In this document: positions 16,432 to 27,211 of the stretch, in pieces
Numbering within the stretch: the first letter of the stretch is position 1
Layout of the letters: every line of letters begins with the position of its first letter
Source of the DNA: Geoalkalibacter ferrihydriticus DSM 17813
GTDB lineage: Bacteria > Desulfobacterota > Desulfuromonadia > Desulfuromonadales > Geoalkalibacteraceae
Reading direction: 5' to 3'
DNA: 64,000 bases
NCBI RefSeq assembly: GCF_000820505.1
Contig: NZ_JWJD01000005.1
Coordinates: forward strand, 20,655 to 84,654
Translations under genes and position numbers: made by a program
The notes under the pieces: model-generated
What the model saw: only the letters and a program-made list of their open reading frames with translations
Told to the model about the DNA's origin: nothing
The model's database searches: none

Positions 16432-18744
16432 TTAGACTGCCTGCTCCATACTCCACACTCCGCAGGGGCAGATCCCCGCGCAGATACCGCAGCCGATGCA
16501 GACGTGGTCGTCGGAGAGGTATTCGTATTGTCCGTTGTTTTTTTCTGCCCGGCTGATGGCGCCTTCCGGGCAGGCTTCAAGGCACATTGAGCAATCGCGG
16601 CAGGTGCCGCACGAGAGACAGCGGTTGGTTTCGCTTCTGGCATCGGTTACGCAGAGGCGGCCGCGGTTCTGTGGGCGGAACAGCTCCTTGCTCAGGCATT
16701 CCTGGGGCACGATGGCGGGCTTCGGTTTGGCGGTTGGCGTTTCGCCGCGCAGATAGGCGTCGATGTATTCGGCAGCTTCCAAGCCGTGACCGATGGCATG
16801 GGTGAGCAGACCCGGGCGGATGGTGTCGCCGATGGCGAAGACGCCCGGCGCGCGGGTCACCTGCCAGCAGTCGTCGACCTCCATCATGCCCTTGATGCTC
16901 AGCCAGTCGCGCGGTACGTAGGAAAGATCCGGACGCTCGCCGATGGCGATAATCACCGTGTCGGCTTCCAGCAGTGTGCCATCTTTGCCATGCACACCTT
17001 TTTCATCGACACGGTCAGTGAAAAACGGCCAGATGATTTCGCCGCCCAGGGCTTTGACGTGGTCGATCTCCTTCTGGTAGGCGGCCGGTCTTTGGATGTC
17101 CACGGAGGTCACCTTTTTTGCGCCCATGGCGTAGGCGCCCAGGCAGGTATCCATGCCTGCGTTGCCGGCGCCGAGCACCACCACGCGTTCGCCTACGGTG
17201 GGGCGCTCGCCGGCGTTGATGGCCTTGAGAAAATCGATGCCCTTGACCAGCCGTTCGTGGCCGGGAAAGGGGATCACCACCGGGCTGTGCGCGCCGCTGG
17301 CGATGACCACCGCGTCATGCTCGGTGCGCAGGCTGTCGAACAAGGGCTGATCGACGGGGGTGTTGGTGCGCAAGCTGACGCCCAGCTCTTTGATGCGGGT
17401 GATTTCGTTGCGTAGAACTTCGGCGGGCAAGCGCTCCGTGGGGATAGCCTGGCGCAGTTTGCCGCCCACTTCGTTGTCGGCTTCGTACACGGTTACTTCG
17501 TGGCCGCGCAGACGCAATTGCCAAGCAGTGGAAAGTCCGCCTGGGCCGCCACCGATCACGGCGACCTTTTTTCCGCTGGCCGGGGCGGGCTGGGGCGAGG
17601 CGGCATCCCGCGAGAGGCGGCCGAGTTCCTTCATGGCCACCGGTTTGTCGATGTACTGGCGGGTGCAGGCGTCCATGCACAGGTTGGGGCAGACCTCACC
17701 GCACACCGACCCGGGGAAGGGGGAGTAGCGCAGTACCAACTCCAGGGCCTCCTGCACTTTTCCTTGGCGCAGCAGTTTGATGCGCTCCTGTGTGGGGATG
17801 GCGGTGGGGCAACTCGATTCGCAGGGCGCGGCATAGCGCTTGTCCTGCCAGTGGGGGATCTTGAGCCGATCCGCGCCGCTGTTGACCAGCCCGGCCACAT
17901 GGGTATAGTCGTCACTGACCACGTCGCCGAAGATGCCGCCTTCCACCCAGCGTTGCAGACGAAATTCGCGCATGGTCAAGTGCTGGACGCGGGTGCGTTC
18001 TTCGTAGGTCTTGGAGAGAATTTTCTTCCACTGGCTGAAGTCTTCAAGGGCGGGGCGCAATTCCGGGCGGTTGATTTTTCCCAGGTAGCGGGGCAGGCCC
18101 TCGGCAAGAAATTCGCGGTCCGCATCGTCCAGGTCAAGCAGCCAGACTTCGTCGGAGAGGCCGCTTACCGGGCCGCGTACGTAAATGGTGCCACCGACCA
18201 TTCCGACGCAACTGCGGTCGCCGAGCACCGAATCGAAGCCCTCGCAGTCGATGCCGCACACCACGGCGATGCCGCCGCCCATGAATTCGAAAGAAAATGA
18301 GCCGGTGCTTTTGAGCACCCAGAATTCGGGATTTTCGTAGGCGGGATCGTGCTTCATCAGCGAGCCCGAGCGCGCGCCGACGCGTCCGGCGACATAGATA
18401 CGGCCGGCGGCGGCGCAGTGGGCGGTGGTGTCGCCGCCGTCACCGAGGATGGTCAGCGTCGCACCTGAGTTGAGCCAACCGGCGTCCGCCGGAGTTGAGC
18501 CTTCGACTAGAATTTCCGTTCCGTCGAGGCCGAAGGAGCCGACGCGCTGGCCGGGATTTTTTACGCGGAAGCGCAAGGGCTGACCGTTTTGCGTCCACAG
18601 GGGTCCACCGATGTTGTGGTGTCCCGACGCAAGCACCTCGAATTCGGTTTCCCCGGTTTCCAAAGCCGCGTAAATCTGTTGCAGCAACTGCTGGGTCGAG
18701 ACGCGCTGCTTGTTTTCGTTGAAGGCGGATATTTGAGCAGGCAT
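16432..18744 (-). CDS. glutamate synthase: GXGXG domain fused to NADPH oxidoreductase and ferredoxin
   Basis: 770-residue fusion. Residues 1-230 form the glutamate synthase alpha C-terminal (GXGXG) domain, with ILGDGGDTTAHCAAAGRIYVAGRVGARSG-type repeats. Residues 300-690 are a GltD-like oxidoreductase: Cys-rich N-part (CESSCPTAIP, CGEVCPNLCMDAC), FAD site VIGGGPGGLS, NADPH site VVLGAGNAGMD, and AIGDT. The C-terminus has a two-cluster ferredoxin (CGTCRDCSMCLEACP, CIGCGICAGICPCG). With the two upstream genes it makes an NADPH- or ferredoxin-linked glutamate synthase. It is third in the operon; a 108-base gap holding an inverted repeat precedes it. Confidence 0.9.
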   Translation of the reverse strand: MPAQISAFNENKQRVSTQQLLQQIYAALETGETEFEVLASGHHNIGGPLWTQNGQPLRFRVKNPGQRVGSFGLDGTEILVEGSTPADAGWLNSGATLTILGDGGDTTAHCAAAGRIYVAGRVGARSGSLMKHDPAYENPEFWVLKSTGSFSFEFMGGGIAVVCGIDCEGFDSVLGDRSCVGMVGGTIYVRGPVSGLSDEVWLLDLDDADREFLAEGLPRYLGKINRPELRPALEDFSQWKKILSKTYEERTRVQHLTMREFRLQRWVEGGIFGDVVSDDYTHVAGLVNSGADRLKIPHWQDKRYAAPCESSCPTAIPTQERIKLLRQGKVQEALELVLRYSPFPGSVCGEVCPNLCMDACTRQYIDKPVAMKELGRLSRDAASPQPAPASGKKVAVIGGGPGGLSTAWQLRLRGHEVTVYEADNEVGGKLRQAIPTERLPAEVLRNEITRIKELGVSLRTNTPVDQPLFDSLRTEHDAVVIASGAHSPVVIPFPGHERLVKGIDFLKAINAGERPTVGERVVVLGAGNAGMDTCLGAYAMGAKKVTSVDIQRPAAYQKEIDHVKALGGEIIWPFFTDRVDEKGVHGKDGTLLEADTVIIAIGERPDLSYVPRDWLSIKGMMEVDDCWQVTRAPGVFAIGDTIRPGLLTHAIGHGLEAAEYIDAYLRGETPTAKPKPAIVPQECLSKELFRPQNRGRLCVTDARSETNRCLSCGTCRDCSMCLEACPEGAISRAEKNNGQYEYLSDDHVCIGCGICAGICPCGVWSMEQAV

Positions 18745-18775
18745 GGCTTCACCTTTCGTAAAGGTTCAAGGAGCG

Positions 18776-18840
18776 CGGGACGCGAAACGAGGAACGCGAA
18801 AATCTTATTCTGCTGTTCGCGTCCCGCATTCCGCGTCCCG
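18776..18840. repeat. REP-like inverted repeat within the glutamate synthase operon
   Basis: Left arm 18776-18800 and right arm 18816-18840 are inverted copies matching at 21 of 25 bases, rich in GGGACGCG/CGCGTCCC. It lies between the second and third synthase genes, where it may stabilise mRNA or adjust expression of the third gene. Confidence 0.6.
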
Positions 18841-18852
18841 TGTCCAGGGCTT

Positions 18853-20496
18853 TCAACACACGTACTGAATCTGCAGACGTTCGGCAACCGCCTTGTCTGT
18901 GGAGATGAGGGCGTCGGCGCGTCCCACCGGCAGCGATGAGTTGCCGATGGGTGCCATCAGCTTCTTGAACTCCTGGTCCATGGCCAGGAAGTAATTGACG
19001 ATGTTCTGCGCCACTTTTTCCGGGTCGAGGCGGTGGGCGAGGGCCGGTTCCTGGGTGGTGATGCCCGCCGGACACAAGCCGGTATTGCAGGCGTTGCAGC
19101 GGCCCATGTCGTTGCCCACGCAGCCGGCCATCTGCAGGATCAACTTGCCGGTAAACACGCCGTTGGCGCCCAGGCACATCATCTTGAAGGCATCGGCCGC
19201 CAAGTCGCCGGTTTTGCCCAAACCGCCTGCCGCCCAGAGGGGGATCTGCCCCTGGCGGCCCTGGGTGGTGGCCGCCAGATAGCAGTCACGCAATTTGCTG
19301 ACGATGGGGTGGCCGGTGTGGTCGAGGCTGACCTCATGGGCCGCGCCGGTGCCGCCGTCGATGCCGTCAAGGAAAAACCCGCCGACGATGTTGTAGGGGT
19401 CGCGCACCAGGTTGTTGAACACCGAAACGCTGGTGGCCGAGGCTGCCACCTTGATGGCCACCGGCACGCGGAATTTGAAGGCGGCATTGAAGGAGAGAAA
19501 CATCTTCTGCACGCTCTCTTCGATGGAGTAGAGCCCCTGGTGATTGGGCGGCGAGAGCAGGTCGGCCTTGGGTACGCCGCGAATCGCCTGGATGTGGGAC
19601 GCAACCTTCTGCGACTGCAACAGCCCGCCGTCGCCGGGCTTGGCGCCTTGGCCGATTTTGATCAATACGCCTGCGGGATCTTCGATCATATCGGGCATGG
19701 CCTTGACGATACGGTTCCAGCCGAAGTGCCCCGAGGCCACCTGCAGGATCATGTATTTGAGAAAACGGCTCTTAAGCAGGCGCACCGGCACGCCGCCCTC
19801 GCCCGAACACATGCGTACCGGCAGGCCGCACTGTTCGTTGAGATAGGCGGTGGCCATGGCCACTCCCTCCCACATGCGCCAGGAGAGGGCGCCGATGGAC
19901 ATGTCGCCGATGATCACCGGATAGATCCATTGCACCGGAGGCGCCTGACCGACCTTTTCCAGGCGTCCGTTTGCGCCGACCTGGAAGGGCAATTTTCCCG
20001 GCGGAAGGATGCGCCCGAAGGGGGCGAGCATATCGAAGGTGTGGCGCTGGGCATCCAGCGAGGGGTCGGTCATCTGCGAAATGCGTCCAACGCGCATTTT
20101 GTCGAGGGTGCGGGTCGTTCCTTCGAGATTTTTGCGCCCGCCGCGCTTGACCGAGTCGCCGCCCAGGCAGCGGGTGATGATAGGATGGCGGCTGTCCTGG
20201 TTGCGCTCTGGACCTATGGCGTCGTTGGGGCAGACTTTTTCGCAGATGCCGCAGCCGCGGCAGTAATTGCGAATCGATTTGACCTGGCGGATCACCGGCA
20301 CCGCCGAAAAGCGGCTTTTCGGCTCGGGGAAATCGCTTTCCGACCAGGTCATCCGGCGACGTTCGACCTTGGGGCCAATGGCGCGAAACGAGCAGGCCGC
20401 CGTGCAGGAACCGCACAGAGTGCAGCGGCTTGCGTCGTAGCGGACCTTCCAGGGCAGGTCGTTGGCCGTGACATCATGAATTTTCATTGTTTCCAT
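18853..20496 (-). CDS. glutamate synthase FMN-binding central domain with N-terminal ferredoxin
   Basis: 547-residue protein. The first 90 residues hold two ferredoxin-type clusters (CTLCGSCTAAC, CRGCGICEKVCP). The rest is the glutamate synthase TIM-barrel that binds FMN and a 3Fe-4S cluster, with GDMSIGALSW, SGEGG, IKIGQGAKPGDGG, DGIDGGTGA and the C-terminal CNACNTGLCPAGITTQ cluster motif. It reduces 2-iminoglutarate to glutamate. GGAGG lies seven bases before the ATG, and the start overlaps the preceding gene by 13 bases. The stand-alone form resembles archaeal-type synthases. Confidence 0.92.
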   Translation of the reverse strand: METMKIHDVTANDLPWKVRYDASRCTLCGSCTAACSFRAIGPKVERRRMTWSESDFPEPKSRFSAVPVIRQVKSIRNYCRGCGICEKVCPNDAIGPERNQDSRHPIITRCLGGDSVKRGGRKNLEGTTRTLDKMRVGRISQMTDPSLDAQRHTFDMLAPFGRILPPGKLPFQVGANGRLEKVGQAPPVQWIYPVIIGDMSIGALSWRMWEGVAMATAYLNEQCGLPVRMCSGEGGVPVRLLKSRFLKYMILQVASGHFGWNRIVKAMPDMIEDPAGVLIKIGQGAKPGDGGLLQSQKVASHIQAIRGVPKADLLSPPNHQGLYSIEESVQKMFLSFNAAFKFRVPVAIKVAASATSVSVFNNLVRDPYNIVGGFFLDGIDGGTGAAHEVSLDHTGHPIVSKLRDCYLAATTQGRQGQIPLWAAGGLGKTGDLAADAFKMMCLGANGVFTGKLILQMAGCVGNDMGRCNACNTGLCPAGITTQEPALAHRLDPEKVAQNIVNYFLAMDQEFKKLMAPIGNSSLPVGRADALISTDKAVAERLQIQYVC

Positions 20497-21590
20497 CGCT
20501 GCACCTCCAGATCCTGGCCGACTACCACGACTTCGCGTTCGTTGGGATAAATGTCCTCCTGCCAGTTGCGCTCCGGCATGATCTCATTGATGCCGCACAC
20601 CTCCGAAGAGATGGCCACCATGTTGGCCGAGCGGCCCACCACCACCGGGCGTAGCTTTTTTGCATCGCAGCAGGTGAACAAGGTGTTGTCGGGCAGCACC
20701 CCAATAATGGTGTTGGGACCGTTGATTTCCAGATGTGTCATTGACTGACGGATCGCCAGCAGTTCATCGCGGTCGTCGCGGCGTTCAACCTGATCAAAGG
20801 GCAGCGGCGTTATTACATGCTTGTAGTAAGGCAGGGGCCAGCCGAGCTCACGATGCACATAATGCAGCGTGTAGAGAAAGCACTGGCTGTCCGACTCAAA
20901 ACCGATGTAGCCGCGGTGCAGCTTGCGCTGCATTTCCTTGTTCTTGAGATAAAAGGTGTTTTCGCCGTTGGCCAGGGCGGTGTAGCCCTGCAGAAAAAAG
21001 GGATGGGCGGCGTAGCGCACGATGTCGTAGTTGGTGTTCTGGCGGCACTGGGCGGTGATGACCTTGGCGGTGAGCTGATCGTTGGGCTCCCACAGGTTGA
21101 AATAGGTGCCGATGTCGCGCGGATCACCGATCTCTTTGAGGGTTACCACGTCGGGCCAGAAGGAGTAGACGTAGCCCTGATCACCCTCCTCCAGGGCAAA
21201 GCGCAGCTTGAGGCGCATGTCGAGGAGCAGGTCTTCCTTCTCTTTCTGGCTGGCCTTGCGCAGGTGCTTGGGGTAGTTGAAAGTTTCAAAGACGTAATTG
21301 GGCATGGCGATGATATCCAGGTTTGGATGCGGGTAGGTCTCCGGCACCCACTGCAGAACGCGGCTGAAGCCGGCCTCGTGCAGGATGTCCTCGGCCAGTT
21401 TGAGTCCCTCGTCGGTGCAGGCCAGCGACAGGGTCGGCAGGTTTTTGTAATTTTGGAAAATACCGCCCAGGTCATGCATGACCATGGCGAATCCCGAGTT
21501 GTCATGGCCCTTCTGCTGCGATTGCATGAGCAGCAGGGCCTGGCTCGGATGAATGTAGTCGCTGCTTTTGATGGCGCCGATGCGACACAT
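20484..21590 (-). CDS. glutamate synthase glutamine amidotransferase subunit (class II)
   Basis: 368-residue class II (Ntn) glutamine amidotransferase. The mature N-terminal nucleophile would be Cys2 in MCRIGAIKSS. Internal signatures include QQKGHDNSGFAMV and HLEINGPNTIIGV-type sequence late in the domain. It releases ammonia from glutamine for the synthase core encoded by the next gene. The start at 21590 is chosen because Cys must follow the initiator Met and GGAGG lies eight bases upstream. An in-frame ATG two codons earlier is too near that site. It is the first gene of the three-gene operon. Confidence 0.9.
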   Translation of the reverse strand: MCRIGAIKSSDYIHPSQALLLMQSQQKGHDNSGFAMVMHDLGGIFQNYKNLPTLSLACTDEGLKLAEDILHEAGFSRVLQWVPETYPHPNLDIIAMPNYVFETFNYPKHLRKASQKEKEDLLLDMRLKLRFALEEGDQGYVYSFWPDVVTLKEIGDPRDIGTYFNLWEPNDQLTAKVITAQCRQNTNYDIVRYAAHPFFLQGYTALANGENTFYLKNKEMQRKLHRGYIGFESDSQCFLYTLHYVHRELGWPLPYYKHVITPLPFDQVERRDDRDELLAIRQSMTHLEINGPNTIIGVLPDNTLFTCCDAKKLRPVVVGRSANMVAISSEVCGINEIMPERNWQEDIYPNEREVVVVGQDLEVQRWKQ

Positions 21591-21663
21591 GAGCATTACC
21601 TCCGTATTTTCAGCCTGGGGTGGGGAAGAGAAATGTTGCGTACAGGTGAAGCTTGAGGTGGTT

Positions 21664-21680
21664 AAGCAAATAAGGGGCCA
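21664..21680 (-). promoter_or_regulatory. candidate sigma-54 promoter of the glutamate synthase operon
   Basis: On the minus strand TGGCCCCTTATTTGCTT has the GG-N10-GC spacing of -24/-12 promoters, with TTGC at -12, and lies about 75 bases before the first start codon. The sigma-54 class fits a nitrogen-assimilation operon. The -24 half is only a partial match and no activator site was recognised. Confidence 0.45.
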
Positions 21681-21996
21681 GTTCGGTTGTGGGTTTTGTG
21701 GGGTCGGCGGGGAGATCGTATAAGAAGTTGAAAATATAGAAAAAAAAATAGGTGGATTGTTGTGGATCGACCTGCTTGTCGACATTTTCTAAGGTTTTCA
21801 AGCCAGGCAGGAAATATCTTGGAAGCTCACATAGAGTTATTTGAGTACATTTTCTTTTATGTTCCCGAAAATTGGGCGTTCATTTCATATAGAGCGGCTT
21901 GCCGCAGGTTGTGGAGGGTTGCGGAGGTAGCAGCGGGGACGTTTTTTTTGTCAGGGACCGCGCTTAAAATTTGCACAGGCGTGTCAATGAATTGCG
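21681..21996. other. AT-rich intergenic region, no gene seen
   Basis: About 315 bases between the glutamate synthase promoter area and the tRNA terminator. Open frames here are short, of poor composition, or merge into the tRNA. It may hold upstream activator sites for the synthase operon, but I can point to none. Confidence 0.5.
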
Positions 21997-22030
21997 CAAA
22001 AAAAACCCCTTCGCAAAAGGCGAAGGGGTT
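21997..22030 (-). terminator. terminator of tRNA-Trp
   Basis: AACCCCTTCGC pairs with GCGAAGGGGTT and is followed on the minus strand by a run of T. It begins eight bases after the tRNA 3' end. Confidence 0.92.
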
Positions 22031-22037
22031 GCTGTGC

Positions 22038-22113
22038 TGGCAGGCCAGGAGGGACTCGAACCCCCAACAGCCGGTTTTGGAGACCGGTGCTCTACCAATT
22101 GAACTACTGACCT
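22038..22113 (-). tRNA. tRNA-Trp (CCA anticodon)
   Basis: 76-nt tRNA including an encoded CCA end. The seven-base acceptor stem (AGGTCAG with CTGGCCT, one G-T pair), D arm, anticodon arm CCGGT-CTCCAAA-ACCGG and T arm with GGTTCGAGTCC are all present. The anticodon CCA reads tryptophan codon TGG. It is a single-gene unit with its own promoter-like sequence and terminator. Confidence 0.97.
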
Positions 22114-22134
22114 GTGGTTGTTTTCAGAGAACCC

Positions 22135-22163
22135 AGTTTACACCAGACATTGCACGCGGGCAA
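22135..22163 (-). promoter_or_regulatory. probable sigma-70 promoter of tRNA-Trp
   Basis: On the minus strand TTGCCC and TAAACT are separated by 17 bases. This would start transcription about 15 bases before the mature tRNA 5' end. Confidence 0.55.
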
Positions 22164-22192
22164 TTGCATAACATTTTGGCGTTCGGCGAAGC

Positions 22193-23257
22193 CTAGATTT
22201 TTTCCACCCAGCCGTGAGGGTCCGGCAGGCGTCCATATTGAATGCCGGTCAGGGTTTCGTAGAGTTTCAGGGTCAGCGCGCCCACCTGGTTGCCGCCGAT
22301 TTCGATGGTGCGATCGCGGTAGGTGAGCTGGCCGACCGGCGAAACAACTGCGGCGGTGCCCGTGCCGAAGGCCTCGACCAGCCTGCCCGAGGCGGCGCCT
22401 TCCATGATTTCTTCCACGGAAAGGGCGCGTTCCTCGACCTCGATGCCCAGATCACGAATCAGAGTCAGAACCGAGCGGCGCGTGATGCCATCGAGAATGG
22501 TGCCCTTGAGGGGCGAGGTTACCACCTTGCCGTCAAGGTAGAAGCAGATATTCATGCTGCCCACCTCTTCGACATACTTGCGGTGTACGGCATCAAGCCA
22601 CAGGACCTGATCGAAGCCGAGCTTGGCCGCCTCCATGGAGGCGCGCAGGCTTGCGGCGTAGTTGCCGCCGGTCTTGGCCTCGCCGGTGCCGCCCGGGGCG
22701 GAGCGCACGAATTCGTCGGATATCCAGATCTTCACCGGACTGAAGCCACCCTTGTAGTAGGCAGCCACCGGTGAGAGAATTACGTAGCACAGGTAGGTGT
22801 CCGAAGGTCTGACGCCCAGATAGGGGTCGGTGGCGATCATGGTCGGACGGATGTAGAGGCTGGTGCCTTCGCTGCGCGGCACCCAATCGGCCTCCAGGCG
22901 CACCAGTTCTTTGATGGCCTGCAGAAAAAACGCCTCGTCGACGCGTGGCATGCACATGCGGTCGGCACTGCGGTTGAAGCGCTTGACGTTGTCCGTCGGG
23001 CGAAACAGGGCGATGCGCCCATCCTGGCAGCGAAAGGCCTTGAGGCCTTCGAAGATTTCCTGGGCATAGTGCAGTACCGCCGCCGCCGGATCGAGGGAAA
23101 AGGGCCCGTAGGGCGCGATGCGCGCCCCATGCCAGCCCTTCGCGGTGGCATATTCCATGACGAACATGCGGTCGCTGAAGGTCTTGCCGAAGGCCAGGGC
23201 GTTTTCATCCCGGGGACGCGCTTTCGGCTGAGTGAGGGGCAGGATCGACAATTCCAT
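22193..23257 (-). CDS. ilvE: branched-chain amino acid aminotransferase
   Basis: 354-residue PLP-dependent fold-IV transaminase for the last step of valine, leucine and isoleucine synthesis. Recognisable segments are HYAQEIFEGLKAFR, RMCMPRVDEAFF, SLYIRPTMIAT, TGGNYAASLRA, the PLP lysine region DAVHRKYVEEVGSMNI, and GTAAVVSPVG binding the phosphate. The length is that of the bacterial/eukaryotic BCAT II form. GGAGGATTT precedes the ATG. It is a single gene on the minus strand, just upstream of tRNA-Trp. Confidence 0.95.
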   Translation of the reverse strand: MELSILPLTQPKARPRDENALAFGKTFSDRMFVMEYATAKGWHGARIAPYGPFSLDPAAAVLHYAQEIFEGLKAFRCQDGRIALFRPTDNVKRFNRSADRMCMPRVDEAFFLQAIKELVRLEADWVPRSEGTSLYIRPTMIATDPYLGVRPSDTYLCYVILSPVAAYYKGGFSPVKIWISDEFVRSAPGGTGEAKTGGNYAASLRASMEAAKLGFDQVLWLDAVHRKYVEEVGSMNICFYLDGKVVTSPLKGTILDGITRRSVLTLIRDLGIEVEERALSVEEIMEGAASGRLVEAFGTGTAAVVSPVGQLTYRDRTIEIGGNQVGALTLKLYETLTGIQYGRLPDPHGWVEKI

Positions 23258-23460
23258 TGCAGCAAATCCTCCGGCGTGAGAGTGCGGACGGCAAGCTAAG
23301 GCGGCAATTTAACACAGATTGCAACGACCAGCAAGATTGTAGATTGCGAGGTTATTTCGTTTGTCATTTTATGTTTCGGATTTAGAATAAAAGTGAACGT
23401 CTCGCGCACCCTCGACGAAAAGTCTCTCTGATTTTTTTTGGGTTCCATGGAAGGATTGTC

Positions 23461-25182
23461 GTGAGCAATATGACGAATAAGGCGTGCCAAAGCCAGGTTC
23501 GCTTCCTGGAATGCCTGGATGAGGTCAACCGCATCATTCACGCCTCCGACGACGCCGAGCAGATGTTGTGGGAGGTGCTGACTGCGGTGCAGCGCATGTT
23601 CGGCAGCGACCGTACTTGGCTGTTTTATCCCTGCGACCCGCAGGCGCCGACCTATCGCATCCCGATGGAAGTTACCCGCCCTGAGTATCCGGGGGCCCAT
23701 GCCCTGAATGTGGACGTGCCGATGAAGCCGGGCGGCGATCGCATTTGCGCCAAGGCGCTGGCCGCGCAAGGGCCGGTTGTGTTTGATGCTGACAGCGATC
23801 CGCCGGTTTTTTACGAACTGACCGAGCAGTTCGGTGTGCATTCGCAAATGGTCATCGCCCTTTATCCCCGGGTCGGCAGGCCCTGGATGCTCGGCATGCA
23901 CCAGTGCTCCCACCGCCGGGATTGGACCCGGGACGAACAGGCCTTGTTTGAAGGCCTGGCCCGCCGCATCGCCGACGGCCTCAGCACCCTGCTGCTGTTG
24001 CGCGATCTGCGTGAAAGCCAGGAGCGCTTCGATCTGGCCGTGCAAGGTTCCCGCGAGGGGTTGTGGGACTGGCCCGACACCAGCCGCGACGCGCTGTGGT
24101 GGTCGCCCCGCACCTTTGAAATGCTGGGCTATGCACCCCATGAGATCGAGGCGACCCTGCCTCTGCTCATGGACCGTGTCCATCCCGAAGATCGCGCGCG
24201 TGTGCGCGCAATCCTTGATGAATATCTGCAAAAGGGCGAGGGCCCTTTCGATGTGCAGGCGCGCGTCTTCACCTGCGCGGGCGAGGTGCGCTGGCTATGG
24301 GCGCGCGGCATGGCGGTGCGGGATAGTACGGGCCGAGCGCGGCGCATGTCCGGCTCTCTGCAGGACCTGACCGAGAGTAAGCGCGTCGAGGAGGAACTGC
24401 GCAGATACCGCGAGCACCTGGAGGATCTGGTGGCGGTGCGCACCGAAAAATTGAAGCGCATCAACGCCGAGTTGGAAGGCGCCAATAAGGAGTTGGAAGA
24501 TTTTTCCTACATGGTCTCCCATGATTTGCGCACCCCCCTGGTGCCCATCATCGGCTATGCCGAGCTCCTCAACCTTCGCTATGGCGAGCGGCTGGACGAT
24601 CGCGCCCGCGGTATGCTCGCGGATATTGTGGCGCAGGGTGAGAAAATGAACCGCTTGATCGACGACCTGCACAACCTCGCCCGTATCGGCCATGGCGAGC
24701 TTCCGGAAGAGTTTGAAGGGGTCGAGCAGGTGTTGGCTGGAGTTCTTGACGCCCTCGCCGGTGAATTCCCCGAGGTACGCACGCTGGTGAGCTTGCAAAA
24801 TTGTTGGCCCGCCGTGCGCATTCACCGCACCCATCTGCACCAGGTGTTGTCCAACCTCATCGGTAATGCTCTGCGCTATGCGGGGCCTCAGGGCGCCCCC
24901 GTTGAAGTGAGTGCCGAGCGTCGTGGCCGCTGGGCGCGTTTTGTCGTGCGCGATCACGGGGTGGGCATTCCGCGCGAAGAACATGCGCGGGTGTTCAATG
25001 CCTTTTATCGCGGCCCTGCCAGTCGCGACCAGCGGGGCAGCGGCATCGGGCTGGCCATCGTTCTGAAGGTTGCGCGGCATTATGGCGGGACGGCCTGGCT
25101 TGAGGAGACTCCGGGAGGCGGTTGCACCTTTGTGGTGGAAATGGACGACAATCTGATATTGAATGGAACTCAAGGGGGATGA
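23461..25182 (+). CDS. GAF-PAS sensor histidine kinase, soluble
   Basis: 573-residue cytoplasmic kinase. A GAF-like domain (about 15-180) precedes a PAS domain (about 185-310, WDWPDTSRDALWWSPR form of PAS_3) and a coiled coil (310-350). HisKA has His354 in MVSHDLRTPL. The HATPase shows NLIGNALRYA, DHGVGIP and GSGIGLAIVLKV. The start is GTG with AAGGA upstream. The kinase core (LRTPLxPIIGYAxxL, and the ending TAWLEETPGGGCTF) is very like the kinase at 59094-60242, so the two are paralogues with different sensors. No regulator gene is adjacent. Confidence 0.88.
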   Translation: MSNMTNKACQSQVRFLECLDEVNRIIHASDDAEQMLWEVLTAVQRMFGSDRTWLFYPCDPQAPTYRIPMEVTRPEYPGAHALNVDVPMKPGGDRICAKALAAQGPVVFDADSDPPVFYELTEQFGVHSQMVIALYPRVGRPWMLGMHQCSHRRDWTRDEQALFEGLARRIADGLSTLLLLRDLRESQERFDLAVQGSREGLWDWPDTSRDALWWSPRTFEMLGYAPHEIEATLPLLMDRVHPEDRARVRAILDEYLQKGEGPFDVQARVFTCAGEVRWLWARGMAVRDSTGRARRMSGSLQDLTESKRVEEELRRYREHLEDLVAVRTEKLKRINAELEGANKELEDFSYMVSHDLRTPLVPIIGYAELLNLRYGERLDDRARGMLADIVAQGEKMNRLIDDLHNLARIGHGELPEEFEGVEQVLAGVLDALAGEFPEVRTLVSLQNCWPAVRIHRTHLHQVLSNLIGNALRYAGPQGAPVEVSAERRGRWARFVVRDHGVGIPREEHARVFNAFYRGPASRDQRGSGIGLAIVLKVARHYGGTAWLEETPGGGCTFVVEMDDNLILNGTQGG

Positions 25183-25247
25183 TTGAATCGCACCGGATGA
25201 ACAAGCCGGCGCGCAATCCCTGACAACTTCTTCCGGAGACAACCCCC

Positions 25248-26987
<1,740 letters not shown>

Positions 26988-27034
26988 GTGGGAGAGGAAC
27001 GCTGATGAGGCGGCCTCTTCTCAGGTTGCCCGAC

Positions 27035-27211
27035 TTAAACCTTCTGCGCTTTCGGCCCGAGGAAAAACCACAGAATCAAGCCGATAAGAGGCAGCAGGAG
27101 AATAATGAGCACCCAGAGAACTTTCATGCCGGTCGTTGCGGAGCTTTGAATCGTCTGAATGATCGCCCAGATATCAGCGATTAAAATAATGATCCCAAGA
27201 ATTGTTTCCAC
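27035..27211 (-). CDS. small two-helix membrane protein, PLDc_N-like
   Basis: 58 codons from a GTG preceded by AGGGGAGGCAAAAC, a strong site. The product begins METILGIIILIADIWAII and has two hydrophobic helices (about 3-18 and 31-51) joined by a short loop with SSATTGMKVLWV, ending GPKAQKV. This matches the phospholipase D N-terminal domain (PLDc_N) small-protein family, always membrane inserted and of unknown function. It is isolated on the minus strand between the deacetylase and lipoprotein genes. Confidence 0.75.
   Translation of the reverse strand: METILGIIILIADIWAIIQTIQSSATTGMKVLWVLIILLLPLIGLILWFFLGPKAQKV

Noticed and set aside
19033-20550. 505-codon plus-strand open frame
   Set aside because: Antisense to the FMN-domain glutamate synthase gene, whose motifs are unmistakable.
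21762-22196. Plus-strand open frame of 144 codons
   Set aside because: It runs through the antisense strand of tRNA-Trp; the segment RRDSNPQQPVLETGALP is the familiar false translation of a tRNA gene.
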